From: Lachnospiraceae bacterium
Lineage (GTDB): Bacteria > Bacillota > Clostridia > Lachnospirales > Lachnospiraceae
NCBI GenBank assembly: GCA_009774375.1
Contig: VSNO01000030.1
Span: forward strand, 1 to 31,424
Length of the DNA stretch: 31,424 bases
Direction of reading: 5' to 3'
Shown: one piece after another, positions 23,630 through 31,213 of the stretch
Layout: each line of letters opens with the position of its first letter
Numbering within the stretch: the stretch's first letter is position 1
The notes under the pieces: generated by a model
Told to the model about the DNA's origin: nothing
The model's input: the letters and a program-made list of their open reading frames with translations, nothing else
The model's database searches: none
Translations under genes and position numbers: made by a program

Positions 23630-25009
23630 ATGGTATGGATTAGACTGTGTATTTCCTGTATCGCATTTCTGTCCGCAGCCGGCAGTATCTCGTATGGGCT
23701 GACAAGACTGGCAGGGAGGATCCGGCGCGCCGGGGATCCGGTATTGTTCCTGGCAGGGCAGAAGCTGACGCTGATATTATACTGGCTGCCGGTCTCGTTT
23801 GTGTGTGTATGCATACCAAGGATTTCTCTTGAGAATGGGGTCAGGGCATATACCGGAGAGTTTGTGTGTTCGTCGGTCACATCAATGACGGTTGTCTTTA
23901 ATATCCTGGGAACCGCATGGCTTGCGGGATTTTGTCTGTCTGTTGCGCGCGACGGCATAAAAATATGCAGGCTGGCGAAACTGCTTCGGGGAAATGTCCC
24001 GGTTCAGGATGCACGGTATCTGGAGCTGTTTGAGGCGTGCAGAAGACGGGCAGGGGCAGGCGGCGTAACGCTCAGCCAGAACGATCTGCTCTGTTCCCCG
24101 ATCACGGCAGGACTTGTGCGAAAGCAGGTTGTTCTCCCATTTGCCGATTATACGGACACGGAGCTTCATATGATCTATGAGCACGAGCTGATGCATATCA
24201 GAAACGGTGATCTGCCATGGAGGATTCTGGCGCTTGTGACCTCCTGGATCCACTGGTTCAATCCGGTGGTCAATCTATTGATGAGAGATCTGGACTGTGC
24301 GCAGGAAGTGATCTGCGATCTGAGCATCGCGCTGGATAATGCGCATTATACGAAAAAGGAGTACGCCGCCTTTTTGGTGAGGCTTACAGACAAGGAGGCA
24401 GCCAATGCATATACGACTGCGTTGGCTGAGAATAAATATCAAACGATAAGGCGAATTGAAAAAATGGCAGCGACAAAAAGTTTCGTGAAACCGAAGAGAT
24501 GGATGACAGGAATAAGCTGCGTAGGTCTTGCGGTAATGAGTATGATTCCGGCGACGGCAGTTTCCGCAGAAGCAGCCAGGCTGCAGGAGGGCTGGATGCG
24601 GGCGGAGGAGGTGGAGACGATCGCAGAACCGCAGGATTTTTCGGATACGTCTATCGAAGAGCATGGATATGATGATGGGAGTGTGACAGAGATTGATGGA
24701 AGTCAGGAGACAGAATCGCATTCTTCGGTAGTTGATTGGGAGAAAACAATCAGTGCAAATACAAGATATCTTTACCAGTATAGAAACATGTCAGCAGGAG
24801 AGACAATTGATATTACAGTAAAATGTGATGATCGTGCAATTACATATAAGATCGGAATCAAGAATCAAAAGACGGGAGAAATGGTTTCGGTATCAGGAAG
24901 TGGGACTTTGATACATGCATTTAAGATTTCTGAAAGCGGAACATATACAGCATTTTTTGAAAATAATAATAATTTTCCAATAAACATTTTAAGTGCAGCG
25001 GTATACTAA
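23630..25009 (+). CDS. BlaR1-like M56 membrane metalloprotease sensor, cassette A
   Basis: A 459-residue membrane protease. Several N-terminal helices (about 5-25, 45-62, 84-106) lead to a cytoplasmic zinc site HELMH (185-189), a further helix segment near 200-215, and a last helix around 295-313 ending in a signal-like VSAEA. The extracellular part (about 314-459) is not a penicillin-binding domain. It is a small, apparently strand-rich domain with 'NTRYLYQYRNMSAGETIDI' and 'ISESGTYTAFFENNNN', so beta-lactam sensing is unlikely. In BlaR1, ligand binding outside activates the protease, which inactivates BlaI. Nucleotides 23803-24590 match the copy at 28494-29281 without a difference seen by eye. 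The upstream bases 23599-23629 are the tail of a lost blaI gene, and the ribosome site has become AAGGGGGG. Confidence 0.88.
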   Translation: MVWIRLCISCIAFLSAAGSISYGLTRLAGRIRRAGDPVLFLAGQKLTLILYWLPVSFVCVCIPRISLENGVRAYTGEFVCSSVTSMTVVFNILGTAWLAGFCLSVARDGIKICRLAKLLRGNVPVQDARYLELFEACRRRAGAGGVTLSQNDLLCSPITAGLVRKQVVLPFADYTDTELHMIYEHELMHIRNGDLPWRILALVTSWIHWFNPVVNLLMRDLDCAQEVICDLSIALDNAHYTKKEYAAFLVRLTDKEAANAYTTALAENKYQTIRRIEKMAATKSFVKPKRWMTGISCVGLAVMSMIPATAVSAEAARLQEGWMRAEEVETIAEPQDFSDTSIEEHGYDDGSVTEIDGSQETESHSSVVDWEKTISANTRYLYQYRNMSAGETIDITVKCDDRAITYKIGIKNQKTGEMVSVSGSGTLIHAFKISESGTYTAFFENNNNFPINILSAAVY

Positions 25010-25017
25010 TACGTTTT

Positions 25018-25038
25018 AGAGGGACATCAGTCCCTTTC
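25018..25038 (+). terminator. Weak hairpin after the cassette A protease gene
   Basis: AGGGAC (25020-25025) and GTCCCT (25030-25035) with an ATCA loop, then TTC. The stem is six bases and the U-run is poor, so it may only attenuate transcription into the downstream genes. Confidence 0.4.
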
Positions 25039-25246
25039 AATAAACAATTTGCAACTACAATTTTAGTGAAAAGAGGTGGTGTATATGGGTGTATAAAGAC
25101 TGTAGCAGGTAACTTGTAAACAGAGATTGTGTACTATACTCTTGGTGGATGGTTATGTGATTACGCTATGTTTTATGGAAGCACCATGTGGTGTTAATTT
25201 CTGGGATAAAGGTGTAGTGAATAAGAACTTGAAGGGAAATAAAGGA

Positions 25247-25858
25247 ATGAATAACAGGATAAAATGGAGTAAAGTTGTGATTCTGATCATCACCATCATT
25301 TTCGGTATATTTCTATGTATTTCCCTGAATAACAGAAAAAGTGGGAAGTGGACAACTCATATGGATCATCTTGAGTGGGGAATGGAAGAGAAGGAAGTTC
25401 AGAAGTTTTATATTTTTGCAGACAATGGCGAGGAGGTATCTCCCCATATTTTTCACTATGATCTGGAGGAATTACAGGAAATATATGGCTGTCAAATGAA
25501 TATTACCCTGATCTTTGAGGAAGGCTATGGCCTGAAAGGTGTCCTTGGTTATACAGATGAGGTAGAAAGGCTTCAAAAAAATATTCAGGATGATCTGGGA
25601 AAATATCGAACAGGAGCACAGCCTTCGGATGGAATTAGCTGGAAATCCGAACTGGTTGGAGACCAATATGATAAGGATCAGATTGAAAAGGGGTATCGCA
25701 GGATTTTGGGTGAGAATGAGTTGACACAAAATGTCCTTACAGGGTTGCTGAACAGTCCATCAGTGTCAATGGAATTAAAAACATCTGGCAATCGGAAAGG
25801 AATGCTTTTCATTGATGCGGATCATTATGTAAAAGTTCAAAAATTGCTGACAGAATAG
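25247..25858 (+). CDS. Membrane-anchored extracellular protein of unknown function
   Basis: A 203-residue protein with one N-terminal helix (about 9-27, 'VVILIITIIFGIFLCISL') and a charged ~170-residue domain outside the membrane. It has no cysteine-rich, catalytic or repeat motif that I recognise. The ATG at 25247 is preferred to 25127 because GAAGGG lies nine bases upstream and the hydrophobic segment then sits at the N-terminus. The gene is visibly AT-richer than the housekeeping genes to the left. It lies between the protease sensor and the coiled-coil gene, and its external domain is a candidate partner or target of the sensor. The 237 bases before it contain only the weak hairpin above. 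Confidence 0.7.
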   Translation: MNNRIKWSKVVILIITIIFGIFLCISLNNRKSGKWTTHMDHLEWGMEEKEVQKFYIFADNGEEVSPHIFHYDLEELQEIYGCQMNITLIFEEGYGLKGVLGYTDEVERLQKNIQDDLGKYRTGAQPSDGISWKSELVGDQYDKDQIEKGYRRILGENELTQNVLTGLLNSPSVSMELKTSGNRKGMLFIDADHYVKVQKLLTE

Positions 25859-25989
25859 CCGGAGATAAGGAACTGTGGGGAAATAAAACAGTAGTACAGG
25901 AATTTCCCTCGGGGATGGAGCTAAAAAACAGGTACATATCGGGCGCTGTAAACGGATTTACAGCATCAGAAAACAAGGAGGTTGAACGT

Positions 25990-27411
25990 ATGCAGATACA
26001 ATTTCATCAAACCAATCCGTACAGTCATTTTAACAATCGTTTTGTGGGCGGCGCCCACAGGACAACGAACGATTCGTCACTGCATTCCAGGCGCAGGATG
26101 ATGGAGGCGCAGGACGCGGCGAAGGAGACGGAGTCCGTCCGGGTCACGATCTCCGGCGAGGCGATGGCGCTGGCAAGGCAGGCAAAGGCGATGGAACGGC
26201 TCGAACAGTATGCGAATGCGGGAGCAGCAACGGAAACGGACGGCACAGAGACGGGTGAGGAATCCAGAGAGCCTGTACAGTTGACAGACGAGGAGATCTA
26301 CGACGAGCTGCTGAACCAGGTCAACATATGGGGCGACAAATCGTATGCCCTGCGCCATCATTTTGACCATCAGGAGACTGCCCGGATGGCTGAGAAGCGT
26401 GCGGCAGCGCTGACCGAGATGCAGAAGCTCGAGGAGATGCAGAAGTCTGAGATCAGCAGACTGCAGAGGGATGCGCAGAAGGCGGCAGAGCAGGCTTCCA
26501 TGCAGCAGGAGGAAATCAGCAAGAAGAGCTCCGAGCTGATCATGATGATCGAGAGTTTTGAGGATCAGGACGAGGAGGAAGCGAAAGCGGCGGAGGATGC
26601 CGGAGACGGGGATGCGGAATCTGCGGGCAGCCTGATGGAAGGAGAACCCGGAGCGATGGCGGCAAAGGGAGAGATGGGCATGCTGGACAGCCTGAATGGT
26701 ATGGATCAGTCCAGCACATCCCGGATCGAAGCGAGCGACCATTCGATCAAAGCCGTTGAAGCGGAGCGGATCAACATATACCGGGCAAATGATGCCGCCA
26801 ATTTTAACATCAAAGAAAAGATCGCGGAAATGTCATACTTTGTCAGCACACTTGCAAACAATGAGGATGTGAAGGCATCTTTCAAGCAACGGATCAAAGA
26901 GGAAACCGATCCGGAGGCAAAGAAAAAACTGGGTGCATTGATGGATTATTTCGAGAATATGGAGATGAAGAACGGATACCGCGACTTAAAGAGAGACAGG
27001 GAGTTTGCGCTGCAGGAGCGGATCACGGCGAGGGATCTGCGGATCGCGCATCTCGGCAATCGTCACCTTGTGTTGGCAGAGCGGCAGGAGAAGGAGCTGC
27101 AATCCCTGTTTGACGAGGACGATATCATGAGGACACAGGGACAGGACGGCGTCACCAGCCGCGCGGAGGATGTGGCAGAGCGGCTGCAGGAGAAACTCGA
27201 CGAACGCGATCACATTGACGAGGATACCGCACCGGACGAGGAGATCCGCGGGGACGAGGAGCAGAAGGAAGAGGAAGAAAAGAGCGTGGAGGCACAAAGC
27301 GATCCATCAGAGAAAGGACAGCACGGCGAGGCAGAGATCTGGAGCAGTTCCATTCAGGGACTGATCATGGACGGCAGACGCTTTGCCGAAATGAAAGGGC
27401 TGCTGGCATAA
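25990..27411 (+). CDS. Large Glu/Lys-rich coiled-coil protein of unknown function
   Basis: A 473-residue soluble protein without signal peptide or membrane helix. After a polar N-terminus ('MQIQFHQTNPYSHFNNRF') come several long heptad-like stretches (about 130-200, 270-300, 310-400) rich in Ala, Glu, Lys and Met, broken by acidic linkers (DEEEAKAAEDAGDGDAE). The end is an amphipathic 'IQGLIMDGRRFAEMKGLLA'. No enzyme motif is visible. The ATG at 25990 has AAGGAGG eight bases upstream; the hairpin 25945-25964 lies in its leader. The last codons of a second copy survive at 30418-30450, so the gene was once duplicated with the cassette. A strong terminator follows five bases after the stop. Confidence 0.8.
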   Translation: MQIQFHQTNPYSHFNNRFVGGAHRTTNDSSLHSRRRMMEAQDAAKETESVRVTISGEAMALARQAKAMERLEQYANAGAATETDGTETGEESREPVQLTDEEIYDELLNQVNIWGDKSYALRHHFDHQETARMAEKRAAALTEMQKLEEMQKSEISRLQRDAQKAAEQASMQQEEISKKSSELIMMIESFEDQDEEEAKAAEDAGDGDAESAGSLMEGEPGAMAAKGEMGMLDSLNGMDQSSTSRIEASDHSIKAVEAERINIYRANDAANFNIKEKIAEMSYFVSTLANNEDVKASFKQRIKEETDPEAKKKLGALMDYFENMEMKNGYRDLKRDREFALQERITARDLRIAHLGNRHLVLAERQEKELQSLFDEDDIMRTQGQDGVTSRAEDVAERLQEKLDERDHIDEDTAPDEEIRGDEEQKEEEEKSVEAQSDPSEKGQHGEAEIWSSSIQGLIMDGRRFAEMKGLLA

Positions 27412-27415
27412 CGGG

Positions 27416-27446
27416 ATCCCCTGAGTACATCAGGGGATTTTGTTTG
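27416..27446 (+). terminator. Terminator of cassette A
   Basis: ATCCCCTGA (27416-27424) and TCAGGGGAT (27430-27438) form a perfect 9-bp stem with loop GTACA, followed by TTTGTTT. The stem core is the same as that of the cassette B terminator at 31214-31242. Confidence 0.9.
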
Positions 27447-27631
27447 TGCACGGGCGTCCAGAGGAAAATGTCAGCATGCGCTGCGGATGCCCGGCGCGGC
27501 GAGCAGGGGAAGAGGACTCTTTCCTACTCGATTATTGCGCTGAATATGTCTTTGAGTATGCAAATTACTACGTAATGGTCAAAAAACGCAGACATATGCA
27601 AGCAAGATTGTAAGGTTATTTATTTACAGAC

Positions 27632-27662
27632 CGTTACCATTCGGCAAGGCTGAATGGTAACG
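27632..27662. repeat. Perfect 11-bp inverted repeat in the gap between cassettes
   Basis: CGTTACCATTC (27632-27642) and GAATGGTAACG (27652-27662) enclose a 9-base loop, 19 bases before the blaI -35 box. There is no U-run. It could be a regulator site, an attenuator or the scar of an inserted element. The 270 bases from 27447 to 27680 otherwise contain no gene that I can support. Confidence 0.6.
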
Positions 27663-27680
27663 ACATTTCGTCCAAAAGTG

Positions 27681-27725
27681 TTGTCGTCTGCAGAAAGATA
27701 TGATATAATAACTAAAAATATAGTT
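27681..27725 (+). promoter_or_regulatory. Cassette B promoter and BlaI-type operator
   Basis: TTGTCG (27681-27686), a 17-base spacer and TATAAT (27704-27709). AACTA (27710-27714) and TAGTT (27721-27725) form the operator with a 6-base spacer. A further imperfect dyad continues to about 27742 (TAACTAAAA...TTTTAGTTA). The sequence is nearly the same as at 23548-23592. Confidence 0.82.
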
Positions 27726-27757
27726 GATTAATATTTTAGTTATCTACAGGAATAACC

Positions 27758-27924
27758 ATAAAATGATAGCATAAAAGGGATAGCATAGAAATGACAGCAT
27801 AAAAGGGATAGCATAGAAGGGCTGTCATAAAAGGGACGGTATAGAAGGGACAGTATAAAAGGGACAGTATAAAAGGGATGGTATAAAAGGGACAGCATAG
27901 AAAAAATAGTATAGAAAGGATAGC
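27758..27924 (+). repeat. Tandem array of twelve ~14-bp repeats in the blaI leader
   Basis: Twelve head-to-tail units (the first 13 bp, the others 14 bp) of consensus ATAAAAGGGACAGY run from just after the operator to 11 bases before the blaI ATG. Individual units vary at a few positions (ATAGAAGGGACAGT, ATAAAAGGGATGGT). Each unit carries a purine-rich AAAAGGGA resembling a Shine-Dalgarno core. The array contains no spacers, so it is not a CRISPR. Slippage could change its length. Confidence 0.93.
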
Positions 27925-27935
27925 GGTGAACGAAT

Positions 27936-28334
27936 ATGGAACAGAAGTTGCAGGACAAAACTCAGGAAGCGCTGACAGAATGTGAAGTTTTGGTGATGAA
28001 AGTCATATGGGAAAGCGATGATGTGATGTCCATACAGGAGATCACATCGCGGATCAACCTAAGATACGGGAAGGACTGGAAATTACAGACAGTCTCCACG
28101 TTTTTGAGCCGCGCCGTCAAGAAAGGATATCTGGAGATGAAGCGGCGGGGAAGGACGTTTGACTATTATCCGCTGGTCACGGAGAAGGAATACGGCAGCC
28201 GCGAGATCGTCAAATGTGTCGAGAACTGGGGAAACGGCAGGATGGGAAATCTGATCGCTTCTTTTGCGGAGACAGGGAAGATGTCGGAGGAGGAGAAGGA
28301 TCACATAAGGAGGATGCTGGATGGTATGGATTAG
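27936..28334 (+). CDS. blaI: BlaI/MecI/CopY-family repressor
   Basis: A 132-residue winged-helix repressor. It has the family pattern 'LTECEVLVMKVIWESDDVMSIQEI', 'WKLQTVSTFLSRAVKKGYLEMKRRGRTFDYYPLV' and a C-terminal dimerisation helix region ending in 'EEEKDHIRRMLDGMD'. In known BlaI/MecI proteins this region is cut or inactivated after the cognate M56 protease is triggered. It overlaps the start of the protease gene by 14 bases. The nearest ribosome-site candidate, AAAGGA in the last tandem repeat, is distant, so translation may be weak or depend on the repeats. It is the only BlaI in the window, while two operators of the same form exist, so it probably controls both cassettes. Confidence 0.92.
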   Translation: MEQKLQDKTQEALTECEVLVMKVIWESDDVMSIQEITSRINLRYGKDWKLQTVSTFLSRAVKKGYLEMKRRGRTFDYYPLVTEKEYGSREIVKCVENWGNGRMGNLIASFAETGKMSEEEKDHIRRMLDGMD

Positions 28335-29700
28335 GCTGTGTATCTCCTGTATCGCATTTCTGTCCGCAGCCGGCAGCATCTCGTATGGGCTGACAAGACT
28401 GGCAGGGAGGATCCGGCGCGCCGGGGATCCGGTATTGCTGCTGGCGTCTCAGAAACTGACGCTGATATTATACTGGCTGCCGGTCTCGTTTGCGTGTGTA
28501 TGCATACCAAGGATTTCTCTTGAGAATGGGGTCAGGGCATATACCGGAGAGTTTGTGTGTTCGTCGGTCACATCAATGACGGTTGTCTTTAATATCCTGG
28601 GAACCGCATGGCTTGCGGGATTTTGTCTGTCTGTTGCGCGCGACGGCATAAAAATATGCAGGCTGGCGAAACTGCTTCGGGGAAATGTCCCGGTTCAGGA
28701 TGCACGGTATCTGGAGCTGTTTGAGGCGTGCAGAAGACGGGCAGGGGCAGGCGGCGTAACGCTCAGCCAGAACGATCTGCTCTGTTCCCCGATCACGGCA
28801 GGACTTGTGCGAAAGCAGGTTGTTCTCCCATTTGCCGATTATACGGACACGGAGCTTCATATGATCTATGAGCACGAGCTGATGCATATCAGAAACGGTG
28901 ATCTGCCATGGAGGATTCTGGCGCTTGTGACCTCCTGGATCCACTGGTTCAATCCGGTGGTCAATCTATTGATGAGAGATCTGGACTGTGCGCAGGAAGT
29001 GATCTGCGATCTGAGCATCGCGCTGGATAATGCGCATTATACGAAAAAGGAGTACGCCGCCTTTTTGGTGAGGCTTACAGACAAGGAGGCAGCCAATGCA
29101 TATACGACTGCGTTGGCTGAGAATAAATATCAAACGATAAGGCGAATTGAAAAAATGGCAGCGACAAAAAGTTTCGTGAAACCGAAGAGATGGATGACAG
29201 GAATAAGCTGCGTAGGTCTTGCGGTAATGAGTATGATTCCGGCGACGGCAGTTTCCGCAGAAGCAGCCAGGCTGCAGGAGGACTGGCTGCGGGCGGAGGA
29301 GGTGGAGACGATCGCAGAGCCGCAGAATCATTGGGATCCGATGATAGAAGAGCATGGGTATGATGACGGAAGTGTGGCTGAGATTGATGGAAGTCAGGAT
29401 ACCGTGCCGCATTCGTCAAAAGTTGATCTGGAAGAGACGATCAATGCGAATACACGGTATATTTATCAATATAAGGATGAGTCGGCAGGTGACTTTATAT
29501 CAATTGTAACATTGTGTGCGGATAGTTCGGTTACTTATAGAATAGGTATAAAAAATAAGGAAACAGGTGCGCTGACGTCAATATCTGTAACCGGAAGATC
29601 GACTAATGAGATTAAGGTTTCCGAAAGTGGTCCTTATTCGGTGTTTGTCGAAAATAACAATAATATTCCGATTAAAATTGAAGGCGTAGCATTGTACTAG
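28321..29700 (+). CDS. BlaR1-like M56 membrane metalloprotease sensor, cassette B
   Basis: This 459-residue protein has the same architecture as the copy at 23630: N-terminal helices, zinc motif HELMH (185-189), last helix about 295-313 and a short ectodomain without a penicillin-binding fold. The first ~58 residues differ from the other copy at a few positions (LLLAS against LFLAG), the next ~260 are identical, and the ectodomain is only about half identical ('NTRYIYQYKDESAGDFISI', 'VSESGPYSVFVENNNN'). It overlaps blaI by 14 bases with AAGGAGG upstream, the usual coupled repressor-sensor arrangement. The ligand is unknown; beta-lactam recognition is unlikely. It should inactivate BlaI on stimulation, and possibly both copies act on the same repressor. 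Confidence 0.9.
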   Translation: MVWIRLCISCIAFLSAAGSISYGLTRLAGRIRRAGDPVLLLASQKLTLILYWLPVSFACVCIPRISLENGVRAYTGEFVCSSVTSMTVVFNILGTAWLAGFCLSVARDGIKICRLAKLLRGNVPVQDARYLELFEACRRRAGAGGVTLSQNDLLCSPITAGLVRKQVVLPFADYTDTELHMIYEHELMHIRNGDLPWRILALVTSWIHWFNPVVNLLMRDLDCAQEVICDLSIALDNAHYTKKEYAAFLVRLTDKEAANAYTTALAENKYQTIRRIEKMAATKSFVKPKRWMTGISCVGLAVMSMIPATAVSAEAARLQEDWLRAEEVETIAEPQNHWDPMIEEHGYDDGSVAEIDGSQDTVPHSSKVDLEETINANTRYIYQYKDESAGDFISIVTLCADSSVTYRIGIKNKETGALTSISVTGRSTNEIKVSESGPYSVFVENNNNIPIKIEGVALY

Positions 29701-29742
29701 TATAATCCGATTTAAATAACTATATGTTTTATTATTCTAATT

Positions 29743-29979
29743 GTGCTGTTTTTGCATAAGTCTATGAAAAGTATAAACGTAAAGCTAATTAAATTGGATT
29801 ATACTAGTATTTATATAACAGATGGCAGTTATCGTCAATATTCAAGTACTCCATACGCAGGAGTTAAAGCCTGGTATAAAAGTGCCAACCATTCAGCAGT
29901 TTGTACTGGAACAATAGAAAATAGTTCATATTATGTAACTGCGAAGTGGGAAATGTGTGTGGTGTATCAACATTTCTAA
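29743..29979 (+). CDS. Small AT-rich open frame, possibly a broken secreted protein gene
   Basis: A 78-codon frame from GTG 29743; the ATG at 29764 is an alternative. No ribosome binding site is visible. The frame stays open upstream to about 29716 and there would encode a hydrophobic segment (ITICFIILIVLFLHKSM), as if a membrane or signal segment had lost its start. The rest ('YRQYSSTPYAGVKAWYKSAN...YYVTAKW') looks like part of a strand-rich extracellular domain. Codon use is strongly AT-rich. It may be a decayed partner gene of the cassette B sensor. The 319 bases between the sensor and the lipoprotein at 30020 hold nothing else. Confidence 0.4.
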   Translation: MLFLHKSMKSINVKLIKLDYTSIYITDGSYRQYSSTPYAGVKAWYKSANHSAVCTGTIENSSYYVTAKWEMCVVYQHF

Positions 29980-30019
29980 AATTATGGACCGTATGGCGGA
30001 ATTAAACCGGGAGAAATCT

Positions 30020-30388
30020 ATGAGAAAAATAGTTCCATTATTATTTGTAATATTTATACTTGCTGGCTGCAGCACAGAGACCGGGATTTCCCAGACTACA
30101 GAGAAAAACTATGTGCTGCAGACCGAAAAGGATGCAGTAGTACTGCCAAATATACGATTCAATGAGGAAGACAACACATTTGCTTTGGAGAATGATGTAC
30201 TTTTGTCTTCCATGTATGTTAGTGGAACATATTATATTGAGAATAATATTCTGACAGCATCTATTTATGGCGGGGGTCAATATGTTTTTGAAGTTATTGG
30301 AAATGACACGTTGCGGTATGTTGAGAAAGGATCCAATGTGATCAGTTTTGCAGAGAACGGCGACGACTTTATCTTGATGACAGAATAG
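30020..30388 (+). CDS. Small lipoprotein
   Basis: A 122-residue protein with a classical lipoprotein signal, MRKIVPLLFVIFILAGCS; Cys17 would be lipidated after cleavage at LAG/C. The mature ~106 residues have alternating polar and hydrophobic residues ('NILTASIYGGGQYVFEVIGNDTLRYVEKG'), suggesting a small beta-sheet domain on the outer membrane face. The ATG at 30020 is preferred to upstream starts because GGGAGAA is six bases before it and the signal then sits at the N-terminus. It is in cassette B downstream of the protease sensor and AT-rich like its neighbours. No family is recognised; it may supply or modulate the sensor's signal. Confidence 0.78.
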   Translation: MRKIVPLLFVIFILAGCSTETGISQTTEKNYVLQTEKDAVVLPNIRFNEEDNTFALENDVLLSSMYVSGTYYIENNILTASIYGGGQYVFEVIGNDTLRYVEKGSNVISFAENGDDFILMTE

Positions 30389-30417
30389 TTATACAATATA
30401 AGTAAAAAGGCGGCAGG

Positions 30418-30450
30418 CGCGTTGCTGAAATGAAAGGGCTGCTGGCATGA
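30418..30450 (+). pseudogene. 3' remnant of a second coiled-coil protein gene
   Basis: The last codons encode R-V-A-E-M-K-G-L-L-A-stop, matching the C-terminal FAEMKGLLA of the coiled-coil protein at 25990. About 31 of 36 bases agree with 27379-27414 (CGC, TTGC, GAAATGAAAGGGCTGCTGGC). The rest of the copy is missing, and the preceding bases are unrelated. It marks a deletion in cassette B. Confidence 0.75.
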
Positions 30451-30489
30451 CCGTTTCAGCATCTGCAGGGCAGGGTAAGGAGGGAAAGT

Positions 30490-31205
30490 GTGAAAAAAAT
30501 AGCGACAGTCCTATTGTGCATCAGTCTGACAGCAGCTTTTACAGCGTGTGGGAAAGAAGACGGTGGATCAGCTTATATCTATGCAGGGGAAGGAAGCTTC
30601 CAGCTTCTGAACCAGGAGGGCGACAGCCTCAACTGTGAGGACGGGAATCGTCCGGATGGGACGATGCCGGTATCCTTTCAACGGGCGGACAAGGGCGGAT
30701 ATACACTGGAAGTCCCTTACAGTGACAGCTTTACCTATATGAACACGGAAGACGCTTCGGGGGTACGGCAGTCCTTTCAGTTGTGGGATTCCTTTGATGT
30801 CTATGGGCGGACAGCGTACTCGGTTGCGGGAACTGGGATCAGCTCCATTACAGTTGATTTTTCGGGCAGGATATCGTTTACGGGACAGGATATGCAGTTT
30901 ACGGTATCGCTGAACCCGTCAGACCATTTTGCATGGGGCAGGTAGGAACGGTGGAGATCTCCGCAGCGGCTGAGGAGGCGGCAGCGTTCACGGTTTCCGG
31001 AACGCAGATAACGTACGCGGGGGTAGATCCTGGGGATGCCGTGATTTCCTGTAAAGGAGAAGGCGTGGAGTATCCGGGGGAACGCGTCAGTCTGAATGCG
31101 GGATCCGGACTGATCGACTTTTGCGATATTGCGGAGGGTACAGTGCAGATCACGGCAGATGGAATGGAGACCGGTGTTTTGAATTTAGGAACTGTTCAGA
31201 AATAA
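30490..31205 (+). pseudogene. Lipoprotein gene interrupted by a -1 frameshift
   Basis: The first part (GTG 30490, AAGGAGG upstream) encodes 151 residues with a lipoprotein-like signal, MKKIATVLLCISLTAAFTAC (Cys20), and ends ...NPSDHFAWGR at a TAG (30943-30945). The adjacent frame continues from the same spot as GQVGTVEISAAAEEAAAFTV and stays open to 31205. One extra G in the GGGG run at 30935-30938 would join them into NPSDHFAWGQVGTVEIS, a ~238-residue secreted protein with strand-rich character. So this is either a disrupted gene, a phase-variable or programmed shift, or a sequencing error. It is the last gene of cassette B and is followed by a terminator. No family is recognised. Confidence 0.72.
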
Positions 31206-31213
31206 CATGTTAC

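Noticed and set aside
25127..25246. N-terminal extension of the membrane-anchored protein from the ATG at 25127
   Set aside because: No ribosome site; the internal start at 25247 has one and places the hydrophobic segment at the N-terminus.
25945..25964. Hairpin GCTGTAAA/TTTACAGC upstream of the coiled-coil gene as a terminator
   Set aside because: There is an 8-bp stem but no U-run, and it is just before a good ribosome binding site; it may be a leader structure, but a function cannot be supported.
27758..27924. CRISPR array
   Set aside because: The units are contiguous 14-mers with no spacers and no cas genes nearby.
27740..27958. 72-codon minus-strand frame through the tandem repeats
   Set aside because: Its Phe/Leu/Tyr-rich product is simply the 14-bp repeat read in reverse; there is no ribosome site.
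23630..29700. Beta-lactam resistance sensor (true BlaR1)
   Set aside because: Both M56 proteins lack the C-terminal penicillin-binding/transpeptidase domain with SXXK motifs, and no beta-lactamase or PBP2a gene is nearby.
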